Shown: one piece after another, positions 8,142 through 15,893 of the stretch
How positions within the stretch are numbered: position 1 is the first letter of the stretch
Layout: each line of letters begins with the position of its first letter
Position numbers and translations under genes: made by a program
Origin: G965197555 sp965197555
GTDB taxonomy: Bacteria; Chloroflexota; Dehalococcoidia; Lucifugimonadales; UBA3495
Direction: 5' to 3'
NCBI GenBank assembly: GCA_965197555.1
Contig: OZ240213.1
Coordinates: forward strand, 3,162,001-3,226,000
Length of the DNA stretch: 64,000 bases
The notes under the pieces: model-generated
Databases searched by the model: none
Told to the model about the DNA's origin: nothing
Seen by the model: only the letters and a program-made list of their open reading frames with translations

Positions 8142-9599
8142 ATGAAATTCAAAGACCTAAGAGAGTACATATCATTCCTGGAAGCCAAAGGGGACTTGTG
8201 CCGCATCAGCACGCCAGTGGATTGCGAGCTGGAAATCACGGAAATTTCAGACCGTGTGGTGAAGACAGGGGGTCCGGCGCTCTTATTTGAGAATGTGAAG
8301 GGATTCGACATCCCGGTCCTCATCAATATGTTCGGGTCCGACCAACGCATGGCATGGGCGTTGGGAGTCGACAGTCTAGACCAAATAGTTCAGCGCGTCG
8401 AAGGACTGCTCCAAATGCTGCAAGGACCGCCCGAAGGCCTCGTTAGCAAGCTTCAAACCCTGGGCCGCTTGGTCCGTATGGGTTCCTTTCAGCCTAAAAC
8501 GGTGCGGACCGCGCCGTGCCAGGAGCTAGTGACCCAGGGAGAAGACGTGGACCTATTCAAACTTCCCGTGTTGAAGTGCTGGCCACTGGACGGAGGACGC
8601 TACATCACCCTGCCTCTAGTCATAAGTCGAGACCCTCAAACCGGCATTCAGAACTACGGGACCTACCGTCTTCAGGTCTACGACCGCAACACCACCGGCA
8701 TGCATTGGCAAACCCACAAAGTTGGTTCCCGCCATTACAGGATTAGCCGGGAACAAAATGCGGACCGCCTCGAGGTGGCGGTAGCATTGGGCGGGGACCC
8801 TGCTTCAATTTGGACCGGGTCTGCGCCGTTACCGCCCGACCTGGATGAGATGGTAGTAGCCGGATTCCTCCGAGAGGAGGGGGTGGAGCTCGTCAGAGCC
8901 AAAACCGTCGACCTCTTGGTCCCGGCGCAAGCCGAAATCATCCTGGAAGGCTACGTAGTCCCAGGAGAAGAGCGGCCGGAAGGCCCCTTCGGTGACCATA
9001 CCGGTTACTACTCCATGCCGGACCCCTATCCCGTATTTCACGTGACCTGTGTAACCCAGCGCCGCCAGCCGATTTACCCCACCACCGTTGTGGGCCGCCC
9101 TCCCATGGAAGACTACTACATGGGGAAGGTGACCGAGCGAGTGTTCCTCCCGACCATCCGCATGGTCTTGCCGGAGGTCGTAGATATCAACATGCCGGCA
9201 GAAGGTGTATTCCATAATCTAGTGATAGTGTCCATCAAGAAAGAGTACCCAGGTCAAGCCCGCAAAGTAATGTACGGCCTCTGGGGTATGGGGTTAATGA
9301 GCCTGGCCAAGGCCATCATTGTGGTGGACCACTTTGTTGATGTGCAAAATCCATCTGAAGTCGCGTGGCGGGTTGCCAATAATATCGATGCGGCCAACGA
9401 CCTTGTGTTCGCTGATGGCCCGGTGGACGATCTGGACCACGCTTCTCGCACCCCCAGATTCGGCAGCAAAGTAGGCATAGACGCCACGCGGAAGGGACCT
9501 GAAGAAGGACGTCAAAGAGAATGGCCGCCGGACATCGCCATGTCTCCTGAAATCAAGGACCTAGTCGACAGCAAATGGTTGGAGTACGGGATAGTTTGA
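8142..9599 (+). CDS. UbiD-family prenylated-FMN decarboxylase (putative menaquinone MqnL)
   Basis: 485 residues, the usual UbiD length. Seen: the N-terminal KFKDLREYISFLEAKGDL typical of the family, the central EEGVELVRAKTVDLLVPA.AEIILEGYV segment, and the conserved PEGPFGDHTGYY acid-containing motif. UbiD enzymes decarboxylate aromatic or unsaturated acids with prenylated FMN made by UbiX. A UbiA prenyltransferase, UbiX and MenG follow on the same strand, and mqnA is elsewhere in the window, which fits a role in decarboxylating the futalosine-pathway naphthoate. A catabolic UbiD is the alternative. A repeat array separates it from the UbiA gene. Confidence 0.85.
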   Translation: MKFKDLREYISFLEAKGDLCRISTPVDCELEITEISDRVVKTGGPALLFENVKGFDIPVLINMFGSDQRMAWALGVDSLDQIVQRVEGLLQMLQGPPEGLVSKLQTLGRLVRMGSFQPKTVRTAPCQELVTQGEDVDLFKLPVLKCWPLDGGRYITLPLVISRDPQTGIQNYGTYRLQVYDRNTTGMHWQTHKVGSRHYRISREQNADRLEVAVALGGDPASIWTGSAPLPPDLDEMVVAGFLREEGVELVRAKTVDLLVPAQAEIILEGYVVPGEERPEGPFGDHTGYYSMPDPYPVFHVTCVTQRRQPIYPTTVVGRPPMEDYYMGKVTERVFLPTIRMVLPEVVDINMPAEGVFHNLVIVSIKKEYPGQARKVMYGLWGMGLMSLAKAIIVVDHFVDVQNPSEVAWRVANNIDAANDLVFADGPVDDLDHASRTPRFGSKVGIDATRKGPEEGRQREWPPDIAMSPEIKDLVDSKWLEYGIV

Positions 9600-9639
9600 T
9601 TCGTTCCCCTGCTTCAAGACCAGTAGCTTCCCCAGGGCT

Positions 9640-9860
9640 TTGCGATTATCGTAGGCCCTGGGAAGCCCCGTATCGTAGGCCCTGGGAAGCCCCGTATCGT
9701 AGGCCCTGGGAAGCCCCCCGTATCGTAGGCCCTGGGAAGCCCCGTATCGTAGGCCCTGGGAAGCCCCGTATCGTAGGCCCTGGGAAGCCCCGTATCGTAG
9801 GCCCTGGGAAGCCCCGTATCGTAGCCCTGGGAAGCCCGTTCGTGGTGAGCTTGTCGAACC
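9640..9860. repeat. Tandem array of a 24-bp unit, about eight copies
   Basis: Unit TATCGTAGGCCCTGGGAAGC plus CCCG, head to tail from about 9647 to 9838, one spacing of 26 and the last copy degenerate. It ends with a REP palindrome (GTTCGTGGTGAGCTTGTCGA followed by ACC). A shorter 22-bp version of the unit forms another array at 39.3 kb. Spacers are identical, so this is not a CRISPR. Confidence 0.9.
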
Positions 9861-10028
9861 ATGAACCATTCGTCTCTCACCAAGCGCAGCACAGACAGAG
9901 AGATTCACGTTGAGCGGATAATGAAAAGCCCCCGGTAGCTTGCCCGCTAGCATCCATGGCACCAATTAAATAGTAAAATTGCTGAGCTTCATCCTCAAGA
10001 ATCATTCAATTAACCGCAACGTAATGCC

Positions 10029-10925
10029 ATGGCCAGAATAGCCGTACAAAACGCCGTATTCCTGCCCAAGCGCGTGGTACTTAAAGTCCCTTTGTACCTG
10101 GGATCGATCCGCGTCTGGGAATCTCTTTACGCTCTTCCTTTCGCTTATATCGGAATGTTCTTGGCGGCCGACGGCTGGCCTGGCTGGGACAAGTTTGTCT
10201 GGATAACGGTGGCGATGGCTGGCGTTCGAACCCTGGGTATGTCGGCCAACCGCATCGTCCACCGTAAAGAAGACCTCGCCAATCCCCGCACTGCAAACCG
10301 CCACCTGCCCAGGGGGTTGCTCAAACCGGCCGAGGTGCTGGGCATGATGGTGGTCTCCACCGGTGTGTTCTTCTACGCCGCCTCCCAGCTAAACGGCCTA
10401 GCATTGGCCTTGGCCCCGGTCGCGGCCGCGTACGTAGTCTTTTACGCCTACACCAAATACTTCACTTGGGCCTGCCATCTCTTCCTTGGGTTGGGCCTGG
10501 GAATCGCCCCGTCCGCGGCCTGGATCGCGGTCACCGGGCGCTTGGACCCGGAGGCCGTGCTGTTGACCTTCGCTGTAACCACTTGGGCCGGTGGGTTCGA
10601 CGTGGTGTACGCCTGCGCCGACTATGACTTCGACAAGCAATACGGCGTGTATTCTCTTCCTAAGAGGTTCGGCATCGCCGTAGCGCTGCGCGCGACCAAG
10701 GTGATGCATTTCTTCTCGGCGTCTGCCCTGCTGGCGATTGGCGTTTGGCTTGACTTGGGGTTATTCTACTTCATCGGCTGGGCCATCGCCGCGACATTGC
10801 TGGCGTTGGAAAATCGCATGATCAGAGCCGATGACCTTACGACTCTCCACTCACCGTTTTTCAAATACAACAGCTCTATATCCATGATTCACCTAGTATT
10901 CACCATCCTTGCCCTCGTTGCCTAA
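10029..10925 (+). CDS. UbiA-family prenyltransferase (putative MqnP)
   Basis: 298 residues, about eight membrane helices. The first Mg-diphosphate motif region reads ANRIVHRKEDLANPRTANR; most members have NRxxDRxxD, so the first aspartate is histidine here. The second motif is YACADYDFDKQYGVYSLPKR, well kept. UbiA enzymes attach a polyprenyl chain to an aromatic ring in the membrane. The four bases to ubiX and the MenG gene downstream suggest menaquinone synthesis. Confidence 0.87.
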   Translation: MARIAVQNAVFLPKRVVLKVPLYLGSIRVWESLYALPFAYIGMFLAADGWPGWDKFVWITVAMAGVRTLGMSANRIVHRKEDLANPRTANRHLPRGLLKPAEVLGMMVVSTGVFFYAASQLNGLALALAPVAAAYVVFYAYTKYFTWACHLFLGLGLGIAPSAAWIAVTGRLDPEAVLLTFAVTTWAGGFDVVYACADYDFDKQYGVYSLPKRFGIAVALRATKVMHFFSASALLAIGVWLDLGLFYFIGWAIAATLLALENRMIRADDLTTLHSPFFKYNSSISMIHLVFTILALVA

Positions 10926-10928
10926 CGG

Positions 10929-11525
10929 ATGCGTTACACGAAACCTGTGGTGGTGGGAATCACCGGAGCCAGCGGCTCTGCCCTGGCGCTCAACACAGTT
11001 GAGCAACTGCTCAGCCGCCAGATTCCAACCATAGTGGTATGCTCCAACAGCGCTCGCTTGGTTTGGCAGGACGAGCTTGGCGTCGACTTCAACGAAACCT
11101 TAGCCGAGTGGCGGGAACACCCTCAGTTTACTTTTTACTCTATAAACGACCTGCGGGCACCGATAGCCAGCGGCACTTTTCCCACCGCCGGTATGGTGAT
11201 GGTGCCAGCCAGCATGAATAGCATCGGCTCCATTGCTCACGGGGTCACCAACAACCTCGTCCTTCGGGCGGCAGACGTTTGCTTGAAGGAACGTCGCTCG
11301 TTGGTTCTGGTCCCCCGCGAATCCCCGGTACACAGTATCCATCTGGAAAACATGCTTGTTCTGTCACGTATGGGTGCGGTACTGCTCCCGCCTGAGCCAG
11401 CTTTTTATTTGCATCCCAAAAGCATCGACGACGTCATACTCTTTGTGGTCAACCGTATCCTGGTTGCCCTTGGCATTGAGGACACCCTTCCGGAAGACCT
11501 GCAATACAGGGAAAGAGGCGCCTAG
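10929..11525 (+). CDS. UbiX-type flavin prenyltransferase
   Basis: 198 residues. N-terminus VVGITGASGSALALNTVEQL is the FMN-binding Rossmann start, and later VPASMNSIGSIAHGVTNNLV and LVPRESPVHSIHLENMLVLS match the family. UbiX makes the prenylated FMN cofactor that UbiD needs; both genes sit in this locus. It begins three bases after the UbiA stop and its stop codon overlaps the GTG of the next gene. Confidence 0.92.
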   Translation: MRYTKPVVVGITGASGSALALNTVEQLLSRQIPTIVVCSNSARLVWQDELGVDFNETLAEWREHPQFTFYSINDLRAPIASGTFPTAGMVMVPASMNSIGSIAHGVTNNLVLRAADVCLKERRSLVLVPRESPVHSIHLENMLVLSRMGAVLLPPEPAFYLHPKSIDDVILFVVNRILVALGIEDTLPEDLQYRERGA

Positions 11526-11878
11526 TGGGCATCACTTACATAGAAGCTACGGTGCGCGGCACCTTCGACCGCGAGGAAAGCGTCAGCTTTCTAGTGGACA
11601 GCGGGGCGACCTATACGTTGATACCCATCCATGTCTGGCAAGCCATCGCGTTGGAATCGAAGCGCCAGCAGACATTTAACTTAGCCGACGGCACTACCAT
11701 CCAGCGACATATCTCCGAGTGTCACCTGACCCTACCGCAGGGTCAGACACATACGCCGGTGATTCTTGGAGAGCCTGGAGACGAAGCCTTACTCGGAGTA
11801 GTAACTCTGGAGGAGTTGGGCTTGCTTTTCAATCCATTTAACCGGACTCTGCAACCCATGCGAATGATGTTAGCTTGA
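11525..11878 (+). CDS. Retropepsin-like aspartyl protease family protein
   Basis: 117 residues from a GTG that overlaps the ubiX stop by one base. The catalytic motif of retropepsin-like proteases is visible as FLVDSGATYTLIP, with D25 as the likely nucleophile carrier, and a second hallmark is VILGEPGDEALLGVVTLEELG. The size of a single lobe means it would work as a dimer, soluble in the cytoplasm. Its place between ubiX and menG is unusual and no role in quinone synthesis is known to me. Confidence 0.8.
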   Translation: MGITYIEATVRGTFDREESVSFLVDSGATYTLIPIHVWQAIALESKRQQTFNLADGTTIQRHISECHLTLPQGQTHTPVILGEPGDEALLGVVTLEELGLLFNPFNRTLQPMRMMLA

Positions 11879-11882
11879 CCGC

Positions 11883-12605
11883 ATGGCGGACCTGAAGGGC
11901 CAAGCCAAGCAACACTACGTAGCGGTTATGTTCGCTAGGATCGCTACGCGTTACGACCTAATGAACGACTTAATGACCGTTGGGCTCCACCGAAGGTGGA
12001 AGAAGCGGACCGCCTCACTGACCACTCAGGGACTCCAAGGAGCGGCCCTAGACGTTTGCACCGGCACCGGTGACCTGGCCATGGCCCTGGCTCGGTGTCC
12101 TGGTATGGACCAAGTCGTCGGTGTTGACCTGCTGCCGGGCATGATCAGCCTAGCCCGGTCCAAGGCCAGAGCAAAGGGACTGGACGGTGGGACCAACCTC
12201 GTGCTGGGTGACGCTTTAACGCTGCCCTTCCCCAGCAATACATTCGCTTGCGCCACATCGGCGTTTAGCCTAAGGAACATGCCGGACTTGCAGGAAGCAT
12301 TGGCGGAGATGGTCCGGGTGGTGCGTCCAGGTGGGCGGGTCACCACGCTGGAGCTGACCCCGATGGATAATGGCGTCAGCTCCACGATGAAGCGGTGGTT
12401 TTTTCACCGCATTGTGCCACTTATCGGCCAAGTCGTCGCCCGAGACCGCGCAGCCTACACTTACCTGCCTCAATCAGTGGACTACTTCCCGGGAGCGGAA
12501 CGGCTGGAAGGTCTGTTGACCGAACTGGGACTGATCAACGTGGGCTATACTAAGTTAGGTATGGGTAGCGTCACTTTGCATTGGGGAGACGTTCCTTCCG
12601 GCTAG
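11883..12605 (+). CDS. menG: Demethylmenaquinone methyltransferase (UbiE/MenG family)
   Basis: 240 residues. The SAM-binding motif I is LDVCTGTGDLAMALA, and the family markers YDLMNDLMTVGLHRRWK near the N-terminus and the FSLRNMPDLQEALAEMVRVVRPGGR segment are all present. It methylates demethylmenaquinone at the last step. Four bases after the aspartyl protease gene, closing the ubiA-ubiX-protease-menG operon. Confidence 0.92.
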   Translation: MADLKGQAKQHYVAVMFARIATRYDLMNDLMTVGLHRRWKKRTASLTTQGLQGAALDVCTGTGDLAMALARCPGMDQVVGVDLLPGMISLARSKARAKGLDGGTNLVLGDALTLPFPSNTFACATSAFSLRNMPDLQEALAEMVRVVRPGGRVTTLELTPMDNGVSSTMKRWFFHRIVPLIGQVVARDRAAYTYLPQSVDYFPGAERLEGLLTELGLINVGYTKLGMGSVTLHWGDVPSG

Positions 12606-12718
12606 CGACACGGTTCCGTTGTCCCTTGGGCTTTTAACTTCTAAAAGCGACGCCACAAAAACAGCTACCACGGCGCTGGTAACAGTTCAAATTTGAGGGC
12701 CATCCCTGCTCCAGGCTG

Positions 12719-12838
12719 GTCATTCCCACGAAAGTGGGAATCCAAAAGCGCGAAGCATAAGCAACCGTGTTTGGCTGCGAAGGCTACGGATTCCGGCTCA
12801 AAGCCCGCCCCGTACTGGATACGGGGGCCGGAATGACG
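12719..12838. repeat. MITE-like element, GTCATTCC..GGAATGAC ends
   Basis: A 120-base element with terminal inverted repeats (GTCATTCCCACGAAAGTGGG at the left, CCGGAATGAC at the right). The inner part GATTCCGGCTCAAAGCCCGC is shared with the element at 51310-51452. No coding potential. The gap from 12606 to 12981 holds nothing else I can name. Confidence 0.7.
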
Positions 12839-12981
12839 CTGGGGTGGTCCGAGTAACGCATCGAGCCTGAAGAGCTATCACGGCGCTCGCGGTTCTTGTT
12901 CCGGGCCATATTATGGGATAGACTTAAAAATCCTAGTAAGATTCCGTTGTTTGTGTTCCCAAGATAACTATATCGAGCATC

Positions 12982-14064
12982 ATGCCTTCTATATTCGACA
13001 GCCTAGATTCAGTCCTCCAGCGCTATACAGAGATCGAGGAAGCTCTAGCCCGCCCTGAGATCGCTACCGATTTTGAGCAGGTCCAGGCATTGGCCAAAGA
13101 GCGTGCGTCCCTGGAGGACCTGGTGGACATATCCCGCCAGCACCAGAAGTTGACGGTGGAAAAAGCCGACTTGCAGGCGTTGCTGGAAGAAGGCGCGGAC
13201 CTTGAGCTGACCGACATGGCCAAGGAAGAGTTGGACGGCGTACAACGGGGACTTGAGGAGTTGGAGCACTCCGTGACCGTGGCGCTGCTTCCAACGAACC
13301 CCAATGACGAGCGGGACGTCATAGTGGAGATCCGGGCTGGGACCGGTGGGTCCGAGGCGGGCCTGTTCGCCAGCGACCTCTACCGAGCCTACACCCGCTT
13401 CGCGCAAAACCAAAAATGGAACGTCGATGTCATGGACTCCAGTCCTTCGGACATGGGTGGGTTCAACAAGATCGTATTCGAGGTTCAAGGAAAAGGGGCC
13501 TTCAGCCGCTTGAAATACGAACGCGGCGTACACCGGGTGCAGCGCATACCGGACACTGAGGCCCAAGGCCGTATCCACACCTCTACCGCTACAGTAGCCG
13601 TGCTCCCGGAAGCCGATGAACTGGAAATGAAAATTGCCCCCGACGATATCAGGATCGATATTTTCCATGCCGGTGGCCACGGTGGACAAAACGTCAATAA
13701 AGTTGCCACCGCAGTGAGGATAGTACACGTGGCCAGCGGGGTTACGGTGGTATGCCAGGACGAACGGTCCCAGTACAAGAATAAGCAGAAAGCGATGGCA
13801 ATGCTCAGAGCCCGTCTGTACGAAGCGGAGCAAGAGCGCCAAGCGGCCGAAATCACTCAGAGCCGCCGCTCACAGGTGGGTGGCGCGGAGCGGGCCGAGA
13901 AGATCCGGACCTACAACTATCCCCAGGACCGGATTACCGACCACCGTATCAGCACCAGCTTTCACGGCATGCAGCGCGTCATGGCTGGCGATTTGGACGA
14001 GATCATAGACAGCCTGCAGGCCTGGGAGCAGGAGCTATTGCTGCAAGACGTCCAGGCAGGCTGA
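12982..14064 (+). CDS. prfA: Peptide chain release factor 1
   Basis: 360 residues, normal length. The catalytic loop GGQ is present in HAGGHGGQNVNKVATAVRI, and the downstream CQDERSQYKNKQKAM matches class I factors. The codon-recognition tripeptide region reads RIPDTEAQGRIHT, so the usual PAT/PVT of RF1 is PDT here. RF1 releases proteins at UAA and UAG. Two genes of the same process follow one another: prmC, 130 bases on, methylates the GGQ glutamine. Confidence 0.95.
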   Translation: MPSIFDSLDSVLQRYTEIEEALARPEIATDFEQVQALAKERASLEDLVDISRQHQKLTVEKADLQALLEEGADLELTDMAKEELDGVQRGLEELEHSVTVALLPTNPNDERDVIVEIRAGTGGSEAGLFASDLYRAYTRFAQNQKWNVDVMDSSPSDMGGFNKIVFEVQGKGAFSRLKYERGVHRVQRIPDTEAQGRIHTSTATVAVLPEADELEMKIAPDDIRIDIFHAGGHGGQNVNKVATAVRIVHVASGVTVVCQDERSQYKNKQKAMAMLRARLYEAEQERQAAEITQSRRSQVGGAERAEKIRTYNYPQDRITDHRISTSFHGMQRVMAGDLDEIIDSLQAWEQELLLQDVQAG

Positions 14065-14194
14065 GAACTCGGCCCACCGCTGTTGACCGCTCCTAGCACC
14101 TGCCAGCGATTATCCTGATCATCTAATTCCCCATTGCAATCAACGGACATCGGCCACAGAAGCTGAATTGGCCTTGCGTCGAGGGACTTACTGA

Positions 14195-15067
14195 ATGCCC
14201 AACGTCCGCCAAGTCATACAGCGCACCCATCAAACGCTGGAGGATGCCGGTATACCCGACGCCCGGCTGGAAGCCGAGGTCATGGTGATGAACCATTTAC
14301 GGATGACCCGGCAAGACATATTCGCCAACCAGGATGTCGAGGTAGCGGAACAGCAAGAGAGCGAACTTGCGCAGACCCTGGAGCGGCGCCTGCAACGGGA
14401 GCCCCTAGCCTATATCTTCGGGTACAAGGAATTCTACGGCATCAACTTGCTGGTCAACTCCAACGTGATGATCCCCAGGCCCGAGACCGAGCTTCTTGTG
14501 GAGCACGCGCTTTTTATGGCGTTGATGGGCATGGAAACCCGGGAGCTGGTCATCGCCGATGTGGGCACCGGCAGTGGCGCCGTGGCCATCAATCTGGCGA
14601 TCCACCTGCCGGCAGCGCGTATCTACGCTGTGGATAACTCCGACCCGGTACTGGATGTCGCTAGCTACAACATCCGGGCCCACAACGTGGCGGACCGAGT
14701 CACCTTGGGCAAGGGTGACCTGTTGGAAGCGGTGCCGGAAGCCTTAGATATAATCGTGGCCAACTTGCCCTATATTCCCACGGAGCGGATTTCCACCTTG
14801 CAACCGGAGATCCAATTCGAGCCGAGGCAAGCCCTGGACGGCGGTCCTGACGGGCTGGACCAGATACGCAGTCTTCTCGCTCGAGCCCCTGGCCACCTGA
14901 AAGACCCGGGCACCATCTTGCTGGAGCTCGACCCAGAGCAGGTGCCATTCGTAGAGGATCTGGTACGGCAGCAGTTTCCGGAGGCCACAACTAGCGTTGA
15001 GCGAGACTTGGCCCAATTGGACCGGATATTCGTTATCAGCCAAGGCGGAGAAAACGGTTCCTTCTGA
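14195..15067 (+). CDS. prmC: Release factor glutamine N5-methyltransferase
   Basis: 290 residues. SAM motif I is IADVGTGSGAVAINLA, preceded by the family markers YIFGYKEFYG and VMIPRPETELLVE. The catalytic NPPY motif appears as NLPY (VANLPYIPTERIS), a variant that keeps N, P and Y. It methylates the GGQ glutamine of RF1/RF2. Follows prfA. Confidence 0.93.
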   Translation: MPNVRQVIQRTHQTLEDAGIPDARLEAEVMVMNHLRMTRQDIFANQDVEVAEQQESELAQTLERRLQREPLAYIFGYKEFYGINLLVNSNVMIPRPETELLVEHALFMALMGMETRELVIADVGTGSGAVAINLAIHLPAARIYAVDNSDPVLDVASYNIRAHNVADRVTLGKGDLLEAVPEALDIIVANLPYIPTERISTLQPEIQFEPRQALDGGPDGLDQIRSLLARAPGHLKDPGTILLELDPEQVPFVEDLVRQQFPEATTSVERDLAQLDRIFVISQGGENGSF

Positions 15068-15191
15068 GGTCCACCTCTTCCATGCATGGGCCACTTGCCA
15101 TGGATACGCGGTGAGCAGGTCCAGCCACCTGATTAGCCGCTAACGGTTGTCCCGGCTCCCCTTTGGAACGGAATTATATTCTAAGGCAAGT

Positions 15192-15219
15192 ATAAGGGCC
15201 GCTGCTGAGCGGCCCTTAT
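15192..15219. terminator. Hairpin after prmC, likely terminator
   Basis: Twelve-bp perfect stem ATAAGGGCCGCT / AGCGGCCCTTAT with loop GCTG, 125 bases after the prmC stop. No clear T-run follows, but the arms end in T and A, so it could act on both strands. The rest of 15068-15365 has no feature I can support. Confidence 0.6.
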
Positions 15220-15365
15220 GATGCTAGTCCCAGTATGTCCCTCGCCTTTCAATGGTCGCTGGCAAGCACAGCCCGCGCGACGCTCTCTGGGATATCCCAT
15301 ATCTGTTCCTGCATCGGTTTCCTGGGGCAGCCTATCAACTTCTTGGGTTGGTCCTGTTTGTTCAT

Positions 15366-15761
15366 CTACTGATCCTCACCCGCTAAAAACCGCTGAACCT
15401 CGGGGGTCAACTGGAGGGTTAGTACGCCATTAATCTCCGTCCCGAATTGCTCAAAGGCTTGATTGAGACGGTCCCGTGCTTCCTGGCGGCCTTGCTGGCG
15501 GCCTTCCTGACGGCCTTGTTCGACGAGTTCCCTAGCTTTCATCGCTGCGAGCACCATGTATCTAACTCCTTCCCACGAGATGATCACCAGCAGAGATATC
15601 CCCGCAGAAACACTGAAGACATCGGCTAGTAATGGTATGGTCCTGTCCGATTTCCAGGAGTCCCAATACAGCCATAAAACTGCGGAACACGACGCAGCGC
15701 AAATGAGGAAGGACGCGCAGTAGACTAGCCCCAGGGATCGCAGCGTCGCATTGATGGTCAT
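15366..15761 (-). CDS. Hypothetical membrane protein with QGRQEG coiled coil
   Basis: 131 residues, not recognised. Two hydrophobic segments (about 10-33 and 48-68) are followed by a polar stretch with the repeat QGRQEGRQQGRQEARD, expected to form a cytoplasmic helix or coiled coil, and a short C-terminus ending QRFLAGEDQ. The ATG has no strong ribosome site. Similar Q-G-R repeats occur in Rpn-type and membrane-anchored proteins, but no homology is claimed. Confidence 0.6.
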   Translation of the reverse strand: MTINATLRSLGLVYCASFLICAASCSAVLWLYWDSWKSDRTIPLLADVFSVSAGISLLVIISWEGVRYMVLAAMKARELVEQGRQEGRQQGRQEARDRLNQAFEQFGTEINGVLTLQLTPEVQRFLAGEDQ

Positions 15762-15893
15762 TCGACGCCACTATTATGGGCGCTGCCGTGCTAATAAGTA
15801 AAGGCTTCATCCAAGTGGGGGCTTCTGTCGCCACACTGCAGCCCCCGTGATATTTTTTGTCGCGTTGGGAAAGGTACCGGGCCGGCCGCTGCC

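Noticed and set aside
9640..9860. Possible CRISPR array
   Set aside because: Units are directly adjacent with no unique spacers, and no cas genes lie near. The same holds for the arrays at 27.6, 33.0, 39.3 and 55 kb.
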